DNA of 64,000 bases from Acidithiobacillus marinus. GTDB lineage: Bacteria > Pseudomonadota > Gammaproteobacteria > Acidithiobacillales > Acidithiobacillaceae. Positions 59,329 to 64,000 of this stretch are shown in pieces (position 1 is the stretch's first letter; every line of letters begins with the position of its first letter). The stretch spans positions 62,001-126,000 of the forward strand of contig NZ_MXAV01000036.1 in the NCBI RefSeq assembly GCF_002847505.1, read 5' to 3'. The translations under genes were made by a program, and so were the position numbers. A model generated the notes under the pieces. That model had not been told where the DNA came from. It saw nothing but the letters and a program-made list of their open reading frames with translations, and made no database searches.

Positions 59329-60114
59329 TCATCCTCCGTGGCGGAAGTCCGGATAAATCAGCATGCCACCGTCTACTGCAAGAGTGGTGCCGGTGATGTA
59401 ACTGGCCAGATCGCTGGCCAGAAAAGCCACGACGTTGCCAATTTCCTGGGGTTTGCCAAGACGTCCCATGGATATTTTCTTGTCGAGATCTTTCAGTGAC
59501 TGGGGGTCGCTCCAGACCGATTCATTGATGGGCGTTTGAATGGCACCAGGGGCGAGAGCCACTACACGAATGCCTTTATCCGCAGTTTCCTGGGCCAGGG
59601 TCTTGGTAAACATGGATAAACCTGCCTTGGCACTGGTGTAGGCACTATAACCTTCCCAGGGGATGAATTCGTGCACGGAGGTGACATTGATAATGACCCC
59701 GCGCTGCAGTTTTTCCATACGCGGAATGGCGGCCCGGGCGCAGTAATATGGCCCGAGCAGGTCGACACTCAAGACTTTTTCCCAGATTTGCGGATCATCA
59801 TCCCCCACCAGTGCACGCGGCCCGTCCATGCCCGCATTGTTGACGAGAATGTCGAGACCGCCAAAAGCCTGCTCAATCTGCTGCACCAGTTTTTCCACAG
59901 CAGCGGGATCGGAAATATCCGCCTGAAAAGGCTGGGCTTTGCCGCCTGCTTTGCTGATGCTGTCTACCACGGCATCCGCCTCATCCTTGCCCTTGCGGTA
60001 ATGCACGGCCACTTGCGCCCCTGCTGCTGCCAGGGTTTCTGCAATAGCCCGTCCCAGGCCACCGCTGGCCCCGGTCACCAACGCCCGTCTGCCCTGTAAG
60101 TCTAATTGGATCAT
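59329..60114 (-). CDS. Short-chain dehydrogenase, glucose 1-dehydrogenase-like
   Basis: A 261-residue SDR enzyme. The coenzyme motif is TGASGGLGRAIAETLA, the NNAG motif is present, and the catalytic Ser-Tyr-Lys are in INVTSVHEFIPWEGYSAYTSAK. The overall pattern, with HYRKGKDEADAVVDSI after the second strand, is that of bacillus-type glucose 1-dehydrogenases using NAD(P). It would oxidise the glucose released by the preceding GH15 hydrolase. The genes overlap by 4 nt. Confidence 0.85.
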   Translation of the reverse strand: MIQLDLQGRRALVTGASGGLGRAIAETLAAAGAQVAVHYRKGKDEADAVVDSISKAGGKAQPFQADISDPAAVEKLVQQIEQAFGGLDILVNNAGMDGPRALVGDDDPQIWEKVLSVDLLGPYYCARAAIPRMEKLQRGVIINVTSVHEFIPWEGYSAYTSAKAGLSMFTKTLAQETADKGIRVVALAPGAIQTPINESVWSDPQSLKDLDKKISMGRLGKPQEIGNVVAFLASDLASYITGTTLAVDGGMLIYPDFRHGG

Positions 60115-62474
60115 GACGCTGCTCCTGTAATATCCAGATGAAAATCCTCGCCGAGCCAGTCACCACTATCCTGCCAGCGGATGGTGAATTGCACGGATTC
60201 GCCTTCGCTGAGCGAGCCGAGCGGTAAAATGGCGACATGCCCCAATTCCCAGTCTTCCGAGTGCAGATCCTGCACATCCTGCCAGCCATTGACGCCCCAG
60301 TGGACGGTAAATGGAGCACGTAGCAGCACCCGGAGTTCCTGACCGGCGGGCAAGTGCTGAGGCCTTTGTCGCAAACGCCAGAGCCGGTAGGCAATTGCGG
60401 GTTTTTTTCCTTGATAGCGCTTCCAGGTGGCTGCCGGCCGATCGACGGGTTCGCCCTTTATGTAACTGTGACAAAGCTTGATATATTCACCGTGCGCCCA
60501 GACCAGGGGCATGGCCGAACCACTGGGGTGTCCGGGTGCCAGACCTTTTTCCGGAATCGGATCAGACTCCCAGATTTGTTCCGGCAGTAGTCCCCCCTTG
60601 CCGGTCATGGCCGCCATGGCATTGATATAGGGCAGGGCATCCTCCCCGGCGCTGAGAGCATAGTGCCCGCGTTCTCCCACCAGGAGCGGCCAACCCCGAC
60701 CAACGCCGGTGCCATCAAAAGGGCTGCCATCGCGATGCTCGCCATAGCCATCGCCGTTGTAACGATGCCAGACCGGTCCGCTGGGTGTATCGGATTTGAG
60801 CAGCGCATCCATGATTTTGACGGAAGCAACGATGTGCGGATCTTCGGCGCTCCGCAGTCCATAACGGACGAGCTGCAGAAAATCATTAGCGATCTGGTCG
60901 CAGGCAGGCAGGTGTGGATCATGGGCCCGATTTTTGATCAGCACCCACTCATCCTTGGCACCGTCCTGTATCAGCACATCTTCCGGGGTGATCCGCACAA
61001 AATATCCTGGCACCTGATATTTTTTGGCAAGATCGGTATCTTTGACAAAAGTCCAGTCTTCTAAGCGCGCATTCCAGTAATCTGCCAGCATCAGGGCATA
61101 ATCGGCAGTTTTGCCACCCAGCAGTTCAGCGCCTTCGACCAAAGCTGCAATGGCAACCGCCAGAGTGAATGGGTTGACGCCGCCGTCTTCTTCCCAGCGA
61201 TCCTGGCCCGTGACCGGTCCCTCATGCGCGATGAAATGCAGGGCACGACGGACCATGTCATTGACGGCAACGTCACCGAGGACCTTATGCTGTTTCAATA
61301 GCGCTGCAAGCAGAATGGGGAAACCCGTTTCATCCAGCTGGACACCCTGCCAGAAAGGTTTGCCACCCAGCCATTGATTTTGCAACCAATGGCCATTGGC
61401 CTGCTGGGTACTGATGAGATAAGTCAGTACCTGTCTGGCCTCCTCGCTTGCTCCCATGGCCACCAATGCTCCGGCACTTTCCACCAGATCCCGGGACCAG
61501 ACCAGATGATAACCTCCACGACTGGTGCTGGCTTCTCCCCAGGGAACCGAAAGGCTGGCGACCAAGGCACCGGGAAAAGTACGGTCTTCGTGTACTTTGA
61601 GGATATTGCTGGAGCGTGCATAGAGGGTTTGGGCAACTTCCGGAAGCTTGCTGGCAAAATTCCGAGGACGGGGATGTTTCTTGTGCCAGGCCAGCCATAA
61701 ATCGGTGTAGCGGCTCGTGGTGGCTGTGAAGCCGTTAGCCAGGGCACTCCAGGCGTTGGTGGCGGCAGCCTCCTTGCTGGAGCCCAGCCCCAAGGCCAGA
61801 GTGCCCTGTTGCGGCATTTGTCCGGCCAGGGCTACTTCACCTGGACCTGCCTCCTGATATTCCCAGGACATGCGTCCATGGGCATGAAAATCCTGCCATA
61901 AATCACTGGCACCGACTTCTCCCACGCTGCAGCGTTGCAGGGCGGCATATCCTTCAGCATTGCGACAGGCCAAGGCCAGCCCAAAGGGTCCTTGTTCTGC
62001 CCAGAGGACCTGACGGCCTTCCCAATTCCCGACCCAGGCGCGATTATGCTCGGCATCTTCTCCCAGTCTTGCAGAGCAGAGGAGGTAGGGTTGTAATCCT
62101 GGATCACCTTCCAGCTGAAAATCGATCAGCAACACATCGCGGTCGGGATCGGCACAGATTTTGAGGGTGAAATCAAAACGTTCGTGGTGATGGCGGATAA
62201 TGGGCAGGGGAACATAGGGATCATCCAGCTCCAGTGCTGGTTCAGGGAGGGCCTTCAATTCCTGCCAGAAACCCTGGTCATCCGCGATGATGAAGCCCAG
62301 ATCACGAATTTGCGGAATATCAATGCGCGGATAGAAAACTTCGGTAATGATGCCGCTGCCTGTGGTGAACCACAGTTTGCTGCTACCCAGCGCCGTTCCT
62401 ACACAGGATTTTTGCGCGGTGGACCATACCGGATGACGCCATTGTGCCTCCGGTGCTTTTTGGACTGTATTCAT
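60111..62474 (-). CDS. GH15 glucoamylase / glucodextranase-like hydrolase
   Basis: A 787-residue glucan hydrolase. An N-terminal beta-sandwich of about 270 residues (FTTGSGIITEVFYPRIDIPQIRDLGFIIAD) is followed by the GH15 (alpha/alpha)6 barrel with YHLVWSRDLVESAGALVAMG, QLDETGFPILLAALL and GRGWPLLVGERGHYAL, which carry the catalytic carboxylates. It releases glucose from the non-reducing ends of alpha-glucans. There is no signal peptide, so the substrate should be an internal glucan such as glycogen or imported maltodextrin. The ATG has AGGAG 7 nt upstream. First gene of the five-gene operon. Confidence 0.9.
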   Translation of the reverse strand: MNTVQKAPEAQWRHPVWSTAQKSCVGTALGSSKLWFTTGSGIITEVFYPRIDIPQIRDLGFIIADDQGFWQELKALPEPALELDDPYVPLPIIRHHHERFDFTLKICADPDRDVLLIDFQLEGDPGLQPYLLCSARLGEDAEHNRAWVGNWEGRQVLWAEQGPFGLALACRNAEGYAALQRCSVGEVGASDLWQDFHAHGRMSWEYQEAGPGEVALAGQMPQQGTLALGLGSSKEAAATNAWSALANGFTATTSRYTDLWLAWHKKHPRPRNFASKLPEVAQTLYARSSNILKVHEDRTFPGALVASLSVPWGEASTSRGGYHLVWSRDLVESAGALVAMGASEEARQVLTYLISTQQANGHWLQNQWLGGKPFWQGVQLDETGFPILLAALLKQHKVLGDVAVNDMVRRALHFIAHEGPVTGQDRWEEDGGVNPFTLAVAIAALVEGAELLGGKTADYALMLADYWNARLEDWTFVKDTDLAKKYQVPGYFVRITPEDVLIQDGAKDEWVLIKNRAHDPHLPACDQIANDFLQLVRYGLRSAEDPHIVASVKIMDALLKSDTPSGPVWHRYNGDGYGEHRDGSPFDGTGVGRGWPLLVGERGHYALSAGEDALPYINAMAAMTGKGGLLPEQIWESDPIPEKGLAPGHPSGSAMPLVWAHGEYIKLCHSYIKGEPVDRPAATWKRYQGKKPAIAYRLWRLRQRPQHLPAGQELRVLLRAPFTVHWGVNGWQDVQDLHSEDWELGHVAILPLGSLSEGESVQFTIRWQDSGDWLGEDFHLDITGAAS

Positions 62475-62581
62475 GGAATAACTCCTGAATGTCTGTCTAC
62501 GGATTTAAAGCACCGGTCAAGTTTTGCTCAAGACATATTTAGCGTTACCACTCCGGTACTATGCTCTCAAAGTGAACGGAA

Positions 62582-63433
62582 TCAATCTTTATGCTTGGGC
62601 AGAACGCCCGCTTTTTCGAGGTAAACCGGTAATACCGCCACAACCCGCATGCCTCTCTGCACGTCCGGATCCTTGAGCATGTGATAAAGACCCGATAAAC
62701 CTCCGGCTTTGCCGGTGGCTTCGTGTTCTGCGGCATCAGCCAGTGCTGCCGCCATGAGCCGACCGCTATGCATCAGGCTGGCGGCGGTATTCAGTACCGG
62801 GCTCCCCTGACTTTGCTGCACGAATTGCCCCACGAGACTTTCCAGGTCAATGGTTTCCGCAAAAAGACCGACCTGGCGACTGAGATCTGCGACCCGCTGT
62901 AAGTTGCCATCTTCCTGCAATTGTTTGAGCAGGCGCAGGGCTTCGACAATAGTGGTATCCGCCGAGGTTTCCTGCCAGAGATCACCCAGTTCCTTGACCT
63001 TGGCGACCACAGCACCGCCCGCTGGTCCCTGCATGAACTCCAGAACGGCGTGGAGTTTCGGGACGATTTCACCCAGTAGCTGAAGTGCTGACATCCACTC
63101 CGCCAGGGGAAGTTCATGTAGTTTGGCGAGGAGAATGGGAATATAGGGCTTTAATAATGCGACGCTTTCTGCCAAAAAAGCCGCGTTATCCCGAATGAGT
63201 GATAACAGTCCACTTTCGCGCAGAACCTTGAGCGTCTCCAACAGTTCTTCAATGCTGCCTTCCAGATTGAAGCGTTCATCCCAGCGACCGGCTTTCAGGG
63301 CCAGGTCCATGGGTAAATTTCCCGCTGGACTCTCCATGAAGCTCGCGCCGCCGTGGGCAAGGTCGCCCAAACGGGCAAGACCTGCCCACTGTTCTGGTGT
63401 GAGTTGCGGGGTGAAAGATTCTTGTGCTGCCAT
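62582..63433 (-). CDS. DUF1641 family protein
   Basis: A 283-residue helical cytoplasmic protein of the DUF1641 type: WAGLARLGDLAHGGASFM at the start, LRESGLLSLIRDNAAFLAESVALL in the middle and GLSGLYHMLKDPDVQRGMRVVAVLP near the end, the family core. DUF1641 genes often neighbour sulfide:quinone oxidoreductase genes in sulfur oxidisers, as here. No catalytic motif is visible, so a scaffold or accessory role is likely. A hairpin terminator between sqr and this gene may reduce its expression. Confidence 0.8.
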   Translation of the reverse strand: MAAQESFTPQLTPEQWAGLARLGDLAHGGASFMESPAGNLPMDLALKAGRWDERFNLEGSIEELLETLKVLRESGLLSLIRDNAAFLAESVALLKPYIPILLAKLHELPLAEWMSALQLLGEIVPKLHAVLEFMQGPAGGAVVAKVKELGDLWQETSADTTIVEALRLLKQLQEDGNLQRVADLSRQVGLFAETIDLESLVGQFVQQSQGSPVLNTAASLMHSGRLMAAALADAAEHEATGKAGGLSGLYHMLKDPDVQRGMRVVAVLPVYLEKAGVLPKHKD

Positions 63434-63468
63434 AATGCATCTCCCTTGATTTATATCTGGCCAATAAT

Positions 63469-63496
63469 AAAAGAGGGCCTCGCGGCCCTCGTTTTT
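63469..63496. terminator. Bidirectional hairpin between sqr and DUF1641
   Basis: GAGGGCC and GGCCCTC form a 7-bp stem with a 4-nt loop, with TTTTATTATT following on the minus strand and GTTTTTT on the plus strand. Since sqr and DUF1641 are co-directional it acts as a terminator or attenuator. Confidence 0.8.
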
Positions 63497-64000
63497 TCAG
63501 GCTGCGAAAAGTTTTTCAGCCAAGAGTTTTGAGGCATCCAAACCCCATTCCGGCATTTTACCTTTCGTCTTGAAGAAGAGATTTTTGTATTGCATTTTCA
63601 GCAGGAAGGGCATATGACCCATCTTCAGAACTTGATCAGGACCACCGAACCAACTGTTGGAGCGGATATAAAAAGCCTGATTGTTTCCCATGTCACCAAT
63701 ACAATAGACAACTGGTTCCAAAGGTTTATCGGCTTCAGCCGGCGTCATTTTGCCCATGTCCTTGGCAATTTGCTTGGCCACAATCTCGCTCTGGGCATGA
63801 CCGATACCACCCAATTTCGGGACGGTAATGGCTGCCGCGTCCCCTGCTGCAAACACCTGGGGATACTTGGGGTTGCGCATGGTCACATCGGTGATCACAA
63901 AGCCTTCGTTATCACTGATGGGCAAGCCTTTCATGAAATCATGGGGAACCCAGTCCGGAAACACCAGTTTCAGTTCGGCTTCAATATTTTTGCCGCTGGC
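63497..64000 (-). CDS. sqr: Sulfide:quinone oxidoreductase, C-terminal part
   Basis: Only the last 167 residues are in the window; the N-terminus lies beyond 64000. They contain YPQVFAAGDAAAITVPKLGGIGHAQSEIVAKQIA, the FAD-binding ATG-type and SQR-specific region, and the C-terminal SWFGG..VLKMGHMPFLLKMQYKNLFF membrane-associating segment. SQR oxidises sulfide to sulfur or polysulfide and reduces quinone. A flavocytochrome c subunit cannot be excluded from the part seen, but the C-terminal helix favours SQR. Confidence 0.85.
   Translation of the reverse strand, partial: ASGKNIEAELKLVFPDWVPHDFMKGLPISDNEGFVITDVTMRNPKYPQVFAAGDAAAITVPKLGGIGHAQSEIVAKQIAKDMGKMTPAEADKPLEPVVYCIGDMGNNQAFYIRSNSWFGGPDQVLKMGHMPFLLKMQYKNLFFKTKGKMPEWGLDASKLLAEKLFAA

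Overview
The window comes from an acidophilic sulfur-oxidising chemolithotroph, most likely an Acidithiobacillus of the A. thiooxidans type. The evidence is a sulfur oxygenase reductase gene (54386-55321), tetrathionate hydrolase next to a DoxD thiosulfate:quinone oxidoreductase gene (40559-42921), the end of a sulfide:quinone oxidoreductase gene (63497-64000), a TauE-type sulfite exporter and moderate GC. A. ferrooxidans usually lacks sor and A. caldus is more GC-rich. The species is an inference.

Layout. 1-10.8 kb is core: partial protoporphyrinogen oxidase, an AI-2E family permease, two CLC proteins, a YajR-type MFS carrier, a TolC-type protein, pabB and an LPG-flippase-like protein. 10.9-17.9 kb is an accessory island beginning at tRNA-Thr. 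It holds two near-identical solitary higA genes, an AT-rich three-gene membrane cassette, broken vapC and MNT/HEPN modules, an ISAs1-type element of 2046 bp with a 10-bp target duplication and a DruA-like domain fused to its transposase, and an intact higBA pair. pyrC follows.

19.0-33.0 kb is the most unusual part. A nine-gene minus-strand run (32766 down to 21943) encodes a membrane-fusion protein, an RND pump, three secreted Gly/Pro/aromatic-rich proteins, two membrane-anchored TPR proteins, a coiled-coil membrane protein and finally a PAS/AAA+/Fis sigma-54 activator. A shorter minus-strand run (20982 down to 19057) encodes a fourth Gly/Pro/aromatic-rich protein, a ParA-like ATPase and a third TPR paralogue. 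Divergent from it is an SCP2-like gene. All three transcription units have -24/-12 sigma-54 promoter matches and repeated TGTTGCAA boxes upstream. I read this as one autoregulated sigma-54 regulon building an envelope or sulfur-contact structure. The function is inferred, the architecture is visible.

33.0-40.5 kb holds DUF1643, a tandem DUF202 protein, tRNA-Asn with degraded coding remnants, a GadC-like antiporter, an AI-2E permease, a DHA2 MFS exporter, a possible small RNA, and a 69-residue membrane protein under a near-perfect LexA box beside tag. 40.5-55.4 kb holds doxD (apparently missing several helices), tetH, htpG, a usp-tauE-TIGR02186 operon with a frameshift in a G tract, HAD and phosphotransferase genes, an NhaP-TrkH-TrkA-like cation operon, and a lipoprotein plus sor. 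55.4-62.5 kb is a five-gene operon joining a GH15 glucan hydrolase, an SDR, a GMC oxidoreductase, an MFS carrier and NDH-2, which looks like a route for reserve-glucan oxidation into the quinone pool. The window ends with DUF1641 and sqr.
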